Of a DNA stretch of 64,000 nucleotides, positions 40,758 through 47,858 are shown one piece after another (the first letter of the stretch is position 1; every line of letters begins with the position of its first letter). This stretch comes from Fictibacillus sp. FJAT-27399 (GTDB lineage: Bacteria; Bacillota; Bacilli; Bacillales; Fictibacillaceae): the NCBI RefSeq assembly GCF_001510655.1, contig NZ_LMVC01000001.1:4664-68663 (forward strand), read 5' to 3'. The notes under the pieces are model-generated. The model was not told the DNA's origin and did no database searches. It saw only the letters and a program-made list of their open reading frames with translations. A program made the translations under genes and the position numbers.

Positions 40758-41381
40758 ATGCCGATCGATCACAAATACCGTATTAAAGAAGAAATTATTA
40801 TTCCGCCGTATGAAGCAAGAAGCATGCTTGTAAAAGCAGGGGAAGAACTCGTGATTATTGACATGGAAGGAAAACAGGTCGGTGACTTTGTCTGTTTTTC
40901 TCTCAAGGATCATAACGAACATGTCTCACCCGTCCACATGAGGGCAAGCTTAAGCAGCATCCGCCTGAAAGAAGGAGATTTTCTTTACAGCAACCGGCGC
41001 CGGCCGCTCATGCAGCTTTTGCAGGACACGGTAGGAAAGCACGATTTCTTTTTTCCGGCATGCGATTATTACCGATATAAAGTAGATTTCCATCTTGAAG
41101 ATCATCCGAACTGCCATGATAATCTTAATAGATCATTAGAAACCTATTCTTTAGGTCATCTGCCTGTCCCGGATCCAATCAACTGGTTTATGAACAATGT
41201 GCTTGATGAAGAAGGCGACTATGTGATCGCAGAGCCGCTGTCGAAGCCGGGGGATTTCGTTCGTTTAAAGGCGCTGGAGGATGTGGTGATCGCCTGTTCC
41301 ACGTGTTCGCAGGACATGGCACCCGTAAACGGCTTTTCGGTTACTTCTTTAAAGCTGCAAGTTTTAAATAAAACGCGCTGA
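40758..41381 (+). CDS. DUF1989 (urea-carboxylase-associated) family protein
   Basis: 207 residues of DUF1989: PPYEARSMLVKAGEELVIIDMEGKQVGD at the start, HPNCHDN in the middle and ACSTCSQDMAPVNG near the end. The Cys and His residues probably bind a metal. Two DUF1989 proteins (CgdA and CgdB) form a carboxyguanidine deiminase in guanidine degradation, so C=NH hydrolysis is a plausible activity. Here it could deiminate formiminoglycine or a related amidine (inference). Last gene of the uninterrupted operon; 127 bp follow before the riboswitch-controlled gene. Confidence 0.85.
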   Translation: MPIDHKYRIKEEIIIPPYEARSMLVKAGEELVIIDMEGKQVGDFVCFSLKDHNEHVSPVHMRASLSSIRLKEGDFLYSNRRRPLMQLLQDTVGKHDFFFPACDYYRYKVDFHLEDHPNCHDNLNRSLETYSLGHLPVPDPINWFMNNVLDEEGDYVIAEPLSKPGDFVRLKALEDVVIACSTCSQDMAPVNGFSVTSLKLQVLNKTR

Positions 41382-41395
41382 TAGAAAACTAGAAA

Positions 41396-41508
41396 GATTT
41401 CATATAGTTTCGATAATATGGATCGAAAGTATCTACCGGAGAACCTTAAATTCTCCATGCTATGAAATCGTTCTTTTCTTTTCTGTTATAAAGAAAAGGA
41501 GGATATCC
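41396..41508 (+). promoter_or_regulatory. Purine (guanine-type) riboswitch with variant core
   Basis: P1 is a perfect 9-bp stem, GATTTCATA (41396-41404) with TATGAAATC (41461-41469). P2 is TTCGAT/ATCGAA with loop AATATGG; P3 is GGAGAA/TTCTCC with loop CCTTAAA; the loops keep the GG-CC kissing pairs. J2-3 reads AGTATCTACC. In xpt numbering the ligand-contacting U22, U47, U51 and C74 are all present, so a guanine-like purine is expected. A24 and A73 are both G and U48 is A, which departs from typical guanine aptamers. Downstream, CTTTTCTT (41473-41480) can pair with AAGAAAAG (41491-41498), overlapping the start of the ribosome site. There is no T-run, so control is probably translational. Confidence 0.88.
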
Positions 41509-42846
41509 ATGCCATCGATACTTATAAAAAATGCAGAAATTGTAACGATGAATGCACAGGAAGAGATCGTTCAAGGAGATCTTTACATTGAAAACAACCG
41601 CATAACTGATATTGGCTTAAGCCTTGATTATCAGGCGGATAAAACCATAGATGCTACAAACAGAACCATCATCCCCGGGTTTATTCAAACGCATATCCAT
41701 CTGTGCCAATCCTTGTTCAGAGGACAAGCAGATGATCTGGAACTAATGGATTGGCTGAAACAGAAAATCTGGCCGCTCGAAGCATCCCATGATGAAGAAT
41801 CCCTTTATTATTCGGCCATGCTTGGAATTGGAGAACTGATTCAGAGCGGTACCACTACGATCGTGGATATGGAGACCGTCAATCATACGGATTTTGCGTT
41901 TCAGGCTATTGCGAAGGGCGGTATTCGTGCACTTTCCGGTAAAGTGATGATGGATAAAGGGGAAGAAGTTCCAATCGGATTGCAGGAGAGCACGTCAAAA
42001 TCTCTTCAGCAAAGCGTCGACCTGCTTGAGAAGTGGCATGGAAAAGAGAATGGAAGGATACAATATGCCTTCTGTCCACGCTTTGTGGTTTCCTGTACGG
42101 AGGAGCTGCTTACCGAAGTTCAGAAACTTTCAGGCCGCCATGGTGTTTGTGTTCACACCCATGCAGCGGAAAATCGCGGTGAGATTGCACTGGTGGAACA
42201 GGAAACCGGAATGCGTAATGTGGTTTATCTTGACCATATCGGGCTTGCCAATGAGAGGCTGATTCTGGCACATTGTGTTTGGCTTGATGATGAGGAAAAG
42301 AACATTATAAAAAAGCGGAAGGTGAAAGTAAGCCATTGTCCAGGGTCAAACCTGAAGCTTTCCTCAGGAATCGCCGAAGTGCCAGACCTGCTGCAGCAAG
42401 GAATTCATCTCAGCTTGGGTGCAGACGGTGCACCCTGTAATAACAATTTGGACATGTTGAATGAAATGAGGCTTGCAGCGCTGATTCAAAAGCCAGTCCA
42501 TGGGCCTACAGCCATGAATGCTAAAACCGTATTCCGGATGGCGACCATCGGAGGAGCCCGGGCAGTAGGAATGGATCATGAGATCGGCAGCCTTGAGGTT
42601 GGAAAAAAGGCGGATCTTGCTATTTTAAACCTGAATGATTTTCATATGTATCCCTCTTATGGTGTAGACACGATCTCTCGTATCGTCTATTCGGCCACTC
42701 GGGCCGACGTCGAAACGACGATTATTGATGGAGAAGTGGTGATGGAGAACCGCATATTGAAGAACATGGATAAGAATGTGGTCCTTCACGAAACGAATAG
42801 ATGTATCGGCCGTCTGATGAAACGGATTGAAGCCGCTTTTATGTAA
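41509..42846 (+). CDS. Amidohydrolase, guanine-deaminase/SsnA-like
   Basis: 445 residues of the TRZ/ATZ-MtaD-SsnA branch. Metal and catalytic residues are visible in THIHLCQSLFRG, VHTHAAEN, LAHCVWLDD, SHCPGSNLKLSSG and LGADGAPCNN. The family deaminates purines and related heterocycles (guanine, 8-oxoguanine, 5'-deoxyadenosine, methylthioadenosine) or dechlorinates triazines. Sitting behind a guanine-type riboswitch and beside a xanthine pathway, conversion of guanine (or an oxidised purine) to xanthine or urate is most likely. The start ATG 41509 has AAAGGAGG 6 bases upstream. Confidence 0.88.
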   Translation: MPSILIKNAEIVTMNAQEEIVQGDLYIENNRITDIGLSLDYQADKTIDATNRTIIPGFIQTHIHLCQSLFRGQADDLELMDWLKQKIWPLEASHDEESLYYSAMLGIGELIQSGTTTIVDMETVNHTDFAFQAIAKGGIRALSGKVMMDKGEEVPIGLQESTSKSLQQSVDLLEKWHGKENGRIQYAFCPRFVVSCTEELLTEVQKLSGRHGVCVHTHAAENRGEIALVEQETGMRNVVYLDHIGLANERLILAHCVWLDDEEKNIIKKRKVKVSHCPGSNLKLSSGIAEVPDLLQQGIHLSLGADGAPCNNNLDMLNEMRLAALIQKPVHGPTAMNAKTVFRMATIGGARAVGMDHEIGSLEVGKKADLAILNLNDFHMYPSYGVDTISRIVYSATRADVETTIIDGEVVMENRILKNMDKNVVLHETNRCIGRLMKRIEAAFM

Positions 42847-42851
42847 ACAAG

Positions 42852-42884
42852 AAAAAGCACGCGGAACATTGCTCCGTGTGCTTT
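42852..42884. terminator. Terminator ending the purine island
   Basis: AAAGCACGCGGA / TCCGTGTGCTTT hairpin between the convergent aminohydrolase and NlpC/P60 genes. Confidence 0.85.
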
Positions 42885-42894
42885 CATCCATGTT

Positions 42895-43917
42895 TTAAGG
42901 AAGGTACCTTCTTGCCCCGGCAAATTCCTGTGCGTAAATCCCTTCAATTTTATCAATTCTTACAGTTGTGCTTGAGTTTGGAGAATGGATCATCATGCCG
43001 TCACCTGCATACATTCCTACATGGTGAACGCTTCCTTTTCCTGAATTATAGGCGAAGAAGAGAAGATCTCCCTTTTTCAAGTCTTCTTTTGCAACGGGTG
43101 TACCAGCTCGGGATTGGGGTCCAGAATCCCGTGGGATTGTAATTCCTGCTGCTTTATAGAGCGTATGGGTAAATCCGGAGCAGTCGAATCCAAATCCGGA
43201 AGCACCGGCCCATAAATAAGGCAGCCCCAGGAATTTCTTGCCTTCATTTACAATGTCCTCACCGGTTGGTACCGGAATTGAGTCTTCTGAGAGATAGACT
43301 TGAACATCCTTGCGATCAAGATATCTTGTTTTTCCTTCTGGTGTAAGCACGCCAACAGAGGAACCTTTTATTTTGTGAACAGGCAGCCTGGTATTGTAGC
43401 TTAATTCAAGATCATTATGCTTCAATGATTTTTCCTTGTACAGCCATGCTGTTGGACTTTTGATCAAGGCGAAAGGCTTGTTCTCTTCATTGGCAAAGTT
43501 TTTGTTGTACACCAGCTGTGATTTTGGCATCCAGCCTGGGTATCCTGCTTCGAGTCGAGGGGTTGGCTGACCATCAACAGCTACTTTTACCCAGTCTCCC
43601 TGCTCGTCCGTTATCGTTACCTTGTTTCCGTATAATGCTTGGGTTTCCAGAGGTCCAACAAGCCAAAGCTTCTCTTCATAGGTCATACTCGTCGTCCATT
43701 TTCTTAGATCTACGGGGTTGCTTAAGGATGGCTCATCTAAAGGCCTTGTTTCTGCCGGTTTCGTCCACAATGTCGCAGCAGCAACATCTACATAGGCCGT
43801 GGCAGGTGATAAATCATGTGACTGGGAAGGTTTGGCGGCCTGTGCCGTACCGGCAAACATTGAGAAAACCAGACCGGCAGTTAAAACCGTACCTGTCCAT
43901 TTTTTTATGTACTTCAT
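42895..43917 (-). CDS. NlpC/P60 endopeptidase with SH3 domains (YkfC-like)
   Basis: 340 residues. A signal peptide (1-28, ending AQAAKP) is followed by an SH3-like region (about 40-140), a second SH3-like stretch (about 150-215) and a C-terminal NlpC/P60 domain (about 220-340). The catalytic Cys is in FDCSGFTH, one His in VHHVGMY and another in MIHSPN. Layout and length resemble YkfC-type gamma-D-glutamyl-L-diamino-acid endopeptidases, which trim murein peptides outside the cell. Start ATG 43917 with GGAGGAG upstream. Confidence 0.9.
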   Translation of the reverse strand: MKYIKKWTGTVLTAGLVFSMFAGTAQAAKPSQSHDLSPATAYVDVAAATLWTKPAETRPLDEPSLSNPVDLRKWTTSMTYEEKLWLVGPLETQALYGNKVTITDEQGDWVKVAVDGQPTPRLEAGYPGWMPKSQLVYNKNFANEENKPFALIKSPTAWLYKEKSLKHNDLELSYNTRLPVHKIKGSSVGVLTPEGKTRYLDRKDVQVYLSEDSIPVPTGEDIVNEGKKFLGLPYLWAGASGFGFDCSGFTHTLYKAAGITIPRDSGPQSRAGTPVAKEDLKKGDLLFFAYNSGKGSVHHVGMYAGDGMMIHSPNSSTTVRIDKIEGIYAQEFAGARRYLP

Positions 43918-44112
43918 ATTCTTGCTCCTCCTTTAGTTTGATAATAAATAGTTCCGTTTAAGCCGTTTTGTTTCCTTTTTATGAAGAGGATTTCGTTCAA
44001 AAGTCATTAAACTGATTAAAGGGTACTGGGAGAATGGTCACTATAATGACTGCCGAAAACATAGCTCTTCAGTAAAAAAGGCAGGTATTAAAAAATCCCT
44101 GCATCCCAAGGA

Positions 44113-44409
44113 TTATTTATGGTAAGAGATATTTATTTTCAGGCTGTCAGCAAGGATTTTAAAAGGATATGGAGCGAAAAAAAGAGTTTCGTTGGTCTTT
44201 TTATTCATACTGAGGATGGTTTCTCCGACACCTGTAGCTGTAGTTCGAAAAGCCAAAATGTCTTGAAAGTGTTCAATCTGTTTTGCTAAACCTTCTTCGA
44301 CGGCTGACTGTAATAACTGGACAACTGTATGAAAATCATCTGGATGGATGAGAGTTTGATCGCCTTTACCTATCAGGTTTACTGTAACTTGTTTTTTTTC
44401 TGTTTTCAT
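44113..44409 (-). CDS. Hypothetical protein, 98 aa
   Basis: 98 residues, start ATG 44409 with AAAGGAAAA upstream. It is soluble with no signal peptide; HPDDFHTVVQLLQSAVEEGLA suggests a helical segment and the C-terminal third is strand-rich. Not recognised. It is divergent from an HxlR-type regulator gene across a 136-bp control region containing related motifs GTACTTTT and TTACTTTTTTGATA, so it may be a target of that regulator. Confidence 0.6.
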   Translation of the reverse strand: MKTEKKQVTVNLIGKGDQTLIHPDDFHTVVQLLQSAVEEGLAKQIEHFQDILAFRTTATGVGETILSMNKKTNETLFFAPYPFKILADSLKINISYHK

Positions 44410-44545
44410 ACATTTTCCTTTCGTGGAATCTGTTCTATACTAAGTATAATGGGACATAGCTAATTTAAATAGTATGTACTTTTAAGATAGATAGTTACTT
44501 TTTTGATACTATGAAAAACTAACTGTAGCAGGGGGATTGGGTTTC

Positions 44546-44911
44546 ATGAAGGAAAGGAAGAAAAAATATTTTCATCCTATTGAGGTAACGTTGGATGTGG
44601 TTTGCGGGAAATGGAAAGGCGTAATTCTTTGTCTGCTTCAGGAGAAAGACTTTCGCTTTGGGGAATTAAAGGAGAAGCTTTTTGCTGTCACGCCGAAAGT
44701 GCTGACGCAACAGCTCCGGGAACTTGAAGAAGACGGGCTGATCACAAGAACCGTATATCCCCAGGTGCCTCCAAAGGTGGTTTATTCCCTTACACCATAC
44801 GGTAAAGATCTTGAGGAGACTTTGCGAATGATGGAAAATTGGGGGAAAACTCATCAGGAAAAAGTAGGACATGAGTTTGAAGAAGATATCAGTGAGGCAG
44901 GTTTATCTTAA
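44546..44911 (+). CDS. HxlR-family transcriptional regulator
   Basis: 121 residues forming a winged helix typical of HxlR/YodB/CatR: DVVCGKWKGVILCLLQEKDFRFGELKE, then VTPKVLTQQLRELEEDGLITRTVYPQVPPKVVYSLT. Like YodB/CatR it has a cysteine in the first helix (VVCGKW), which in those proteins senses quinones or electrophiles. ATG 44546 is chosen over the TTG nine bases earlier because of the GGGGG ribosome site. A VOC-family gene follows 46 bp downstream, a common partnership for detoxification. Confidence 0.87.
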   Translation: MKERKKKYFHPIEVTLDVVCGKWKGVILCLLQEKDFRFGELKEKLFAVTPKVLTQQLRELEEDGLITRTVYPQVPPKVVYSLTPYGKDLEETLRMMENWGKTHQEKVGHEFEEDISEAGLS

Positions 44912-44957
44912 ATTAAGCGCTTCTAAACTCTGCCGATCATGGGAGGAAGGAAGTAAG

Positions 44958-45641
44958 ATGAAGTTCAAAGAGATTAAACTGTATACACATTGTCTTGTTG
45001 AACAGCGAAATTTTTATCATCAGCTTCTTGGCTTGCCATTGTTGAAAGAAGACGGCAGCTCGTTTGGGGTTGCTGTTGGATCGACCATGCTTACTTTTCG
45101 TTCAACAAACGAGGAAAGCTACTATCATATTGCGTTTACGATACCGAAAAATGCGTTTTCGGAAGCAAAAAAATGGATCAGTTCCTTCGTTTCGCTGAAT
45201 TACGTGGAAGGAAAGGACGAAATCTATTTCGGGAACTGGGATGCCAATGCCTGTTATTTTTATGATTCAGCGGGAAATGTGGTAGAACTGATCGCTCGGC
45301 ATAGGATGAATTATTCAATCAATCATCCCTTTACGAGCAAGGATATTTTAGCCATCAGCGAGATTGGTATGCCGGTAAAAGATGTCCGGAAAGCTGCAAA
45401 CCAACTAAAGGCAGCTTTGGGGGTAAGTACGTATCATGGAGAAAATGAAACATTTGCACCACTCGGAAACGAAGAGGGGCTGCTGATTGTTTCTGATAAC
45501 AGCAGAACATGGCTTGGTTCTAATAAGCAGGCAAAAATCTTTCCGATTGAGCTTGTAATGGATAGTCCAATATCTGTAACACAGCTAGATGGATATCCTT
45601 ACACGTTCAGCAGCAGCAAAAAAGCGTCAGCAGATGGCTAA
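44958..45641 (+). CDS. Glyoxalase/VOC-family protein, two modules
   Basis: 227 residues from ATG 44958 (GGAGGAAGG upstream). Two vicinal-oxygen-chelate modules are recognisable: one about 1-115 with LYTHCLVEQRNFYHQLLGLPLL and YFYDSAGNVVELIARH, and a weaker one about 130-227 starting ISEIGMPVKDV. It is related to B. subtilis YfiE/CatE-like dioxygenases and glyoxalases. The adjacent HxlR regulator hints at quinone or catechol detoxification. Substrate unknown. Confidence 0.75.
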   Translation: MKFKEIKLYTHCLVEQRNFYHQLLGLPLLKEDGSSFGVAVGSTMLTFRSTNEESYYHIAFTIPKNAFSEAKKWISSFVSLNYVEGKDEIYFGNWDANACYFYDSAGNVVELIARHRMNYSINHPFTSKDILAISEIGMPVKDVRKAANQLKAALGVSTYHGENETFAPLGNEEGLLIVSDNSRTWLGSNKQAKIFPIELVMDSPISVTQLDGYPYTFSSSKKASADG

Positions 45642-45662
45642 AGCCGGACTGACGCTTTTTCT
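45620..45662. terminator. Bidirectional terminator
   Basis: AAAAAGCGTCAG / CTGACGCTTTTT with an 18-base loop. It overlaps the 3' end of the VOC gene and borders the convergent ger operon. Confidence 0.8.
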
Positions 45663-46744
45663 TATTCCACAATGCCGCCTTGGGTGACTCGAATGTTAAC
45701 TTTAATATGGACAGGGACATCAGGGTATTTTGTTTCCCAGTCTTTAAAATTGAAATGCCTGGACTGGCTTCTGGCTCTGTCTCCTAATCCGAGAGGATCA
45801 ATCTCATCTTTCTGAAACCTCCTTACCATCGCTTTGGCTTGATGTTCGGTTTGCTTTTTGATTGTTTTTTCGATCATATCAATGGTTTTTTTCTGATAAA
45901 GCGGAGTGCCGGCTGCATCGTTGATTTTGCCGGTGATATGAATTTTCATGTTTATCACCGGATTTGTATTGCCATGATCGATATCATAATTTACCGTGGA
46001 GTTCAGGTTTTCAAGGTTAAGATAATTGTTTTTTCCAAATTTGAATTCATGGGATCCCTGCTGGAAATTTTGGTACATGAGCTTGAAAATAAAGGCATCG
46101 TTAAAGCTGATATGATCAACGTATTTGGAATGATCAAACAACGCAACACCGGCGATCCGAATATGGCCATGTTTCATATCGATCAGCGGCATAAAAGGAT
46201 CACTGCCTTTTCCGTAATAGCTGTAGTTAAAGTGGTGAAAGTTTGCCCTAGGGAGTGTCAGCTCCATATTTTGTTCGATCATTCGTTTTAAATAAACGGG
46301 AACGATTTCTCCAACAGGGTACTGCTTGTTTAATATGTCCTTTGTTTTTCCTTTTGCAACAGCCACATAAATATTTCTTCCCACTGAAGGATCCCGCTGC
46401 AGGGAATCAATAATTTTTGTAATTCCGCGGCTCGCCAGCTCTTCATTAAACAAGATGACCGCAACTCGGCCCGTCGCAAAAGGCCGAGGCGATTCTGCTT
46501 GAAGGACCTGCCGAATGTTTTTACTCGAATGCGATTTTCCAGAAAAGGTTATGCTCGTTAAGGTCGCTTGCTGAGTTCCTCCGGTTGTAATAGGAACAGC
46601 TACAGTAGCTTCAAATTTCTTTCCATCAACATAATCATACCCGACCACTCCGATGAGCTGAATATCCTCCAGTACTTGTTTTTGTGGAGTACAGCCAGCA
46701 GCAAGCAGAAGCACAATTAAAAATACAAGTTTGATCTTATTCAT
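45662..46744 (-). CDS. Spore germination lipoprotein, GerAC/GerKC family
   Basis: 360 residues. A lipoprotein signal with lipobox LLAAGC (about 15-20) is followed by the Ger(x)C body: DIQLIGVVGYDYVDGKKFEATVAVP and SHSSKNIRQVLQAESPRPFATGRVAVILFNEELA are conserved blocks. It is the C subunit of a germinant receptor, anchored in the inner spore membrane. The gene overlaps the B-subunit gene by 8 bp. Confidence 0.92.
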   Translation of the reverse strand: MNKIKLVFLIVLLLAAGCTPQKQVLEDIQLIGVVGYDYVDGKKFEATVAVPITTGGTQQATLTSITFSGKSHSSKNIRQVLQAESPRPFATGRVAVILFNEELASRGITKIIDSLQRDPSVGRNIYVAVAKGKTKDILNKQYPVGEIVPVYLKRMIEQNMELTLPRANFHHFNYSYYGKGSDPFMPLIDMKHGHIRIAGVALFDHSKYVDHISFNDAFIFKLMYQNFQQGSHEFKFGKNNYLNLENLNSTVNYDIDHGNTNPVINMKIHITGKINDAAGTPLYQKKTIDMIEKTIKKQTEHQAKAMVRRFQKDEIDPLGLGDRARSQSRHFNFKDWETKYPDVPVHIKVNIRVTQGGIVE

Positions 46745-47843
46745 TTTTTCGTTGCCTCACTTTGTAAATCAGCAACTGAAGCAGGAAGAGAAGTGGAATG
46801 TAAAAATAAATGAAATAATAACCTACTTTAGAAACCCAATTGTTCAGCTGGTCAATCTGCTGACGATCTTTAAATAATAATGTTCCGATAAATACAAGAA
46901 TGGCGATGATGATTAGAGAGTGTTTTTGTTTTACCGAAAATAGCCGTTTGCCTCCCCGTGTCACACACCAGATAGCGATACATATGTTTGGCAGGACAAT
47001 AAACAGCCACATCGAGATTCCGATATATTCAAAACGCTCAACAAAAGGGAATTCAACGATTTTCCAGATTGTAAGTGTAGCCCAGATCGTATGCTTTAAT
47101 TGCCCTTGACTGTAGTAGGAAAACGATACTACCGCTGTAATGGTATAAATGACGATCGTGAATAATACGCCCCATTGAGACCATTTGTGGGAGGTCTCGG
47201 GATTTTTGATAAAAGGATAATAAAAGAAAAGCATTTCAAAGCCCAGGTAATTAAGGGTCATTGCCTTCGTACTTACAAAATTGTCGATCAGCGAGTGATC
47301 AAACAAAGGAAGAATATTATAGATATGAGCATCCTTTATCGCAAAGAATTTTAAAAAGACGAGAGGGGTTCCAATCAGCACACTAAAGAATGCGACAGCT
47401 GTTATCATCCTGAATCCGCCGCTGACTAAATAATAGACCAGCAGCGATAAAATAAACGAGATTCCCCATGTGTTGATGTGGGGAAACATCCAAACTTGAA
47501 TGACCTCTATATACGTTCTCAGGACAGTGAGCGCCAAAAATGCAGAATAAATCATGAATATAGAACTTAATAGACCGCCTATCCATTTGCCAAGCACATC
47601 ATTATGAACGGCGATAATGTCCCCATCGCTGCGTTTTAACATCTTATAGATCATCCAGACGAGTAGATGGATCAGTATGCCGCTGAAAATAACAGTCATC
47701 CATGCATCATGTCCCGCGGATTTGGCGATGTATCTCTGAAACCCCAAAACCCCGACACCAATCTGCATGGTGGATACAAGGTAAAAGGTAAAATAGGGTG
47801 ATACCTGTTTATTTTCTGGCGGATGGATGTTCATGTTCTTCAC
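46737..47843 (-). CDS. Spore germination permease, GerAB/GerKB family
   Basis: 368 residues with about ten membrane helices in the amino-acid/polyamine transporter fold. The N-terminal QVSPYFTFYLVSTMQIGVGVLGFQR is typical of GerAB-type proteins, which bind the germinant. Start ATG 47843; the gene lies 15 bp after the A-subunit gene. The order A-B-C is like gerA, not like gerK (A-C-B). The germinant cannot be inferred. Confidence 0.92.
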   Translation of the reverse strand: MKNMNIHPPENKQVSPYFTFYLVSTMQIGVGVLGFQRYIAKSAGHDAWMTVIFSGILIHLLVWMIYKMLKRSDGDIIAVHNDVLGKWIGGLLSSIFMIYSAFLALTVLRTYIEVIQVWMFPHINTWGISFILSLLVYYLVSGGFRMITAVAFFSVLIGTPLVFLKFFAIKDAHIYNILPLFDHSLIDNFVSTKAMTLNYLGFEMLFFYYPFIKNPETSHKWSQWGVLFTIVIYTITAVVSFSYYSQGQLKHTIWATLTIWKIVEFPFVERFEYIGISMWLFIVLPNICIAIWCVTRGGKRLFSVKQKHSLIIIAILVFIGTLLFKDRQQIDQLNNWVSKVGYYFIYFYIPLLFLLQLLIYKVRQRKNE

Positions 47844-47858
47844 CTTCGTTCTGTTGAA

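Noticed and set aside
45839-46291. 150-codon plus-strand ORF
   Set aside because: Antisense shadow of the GerC-type lipoprotein gene.
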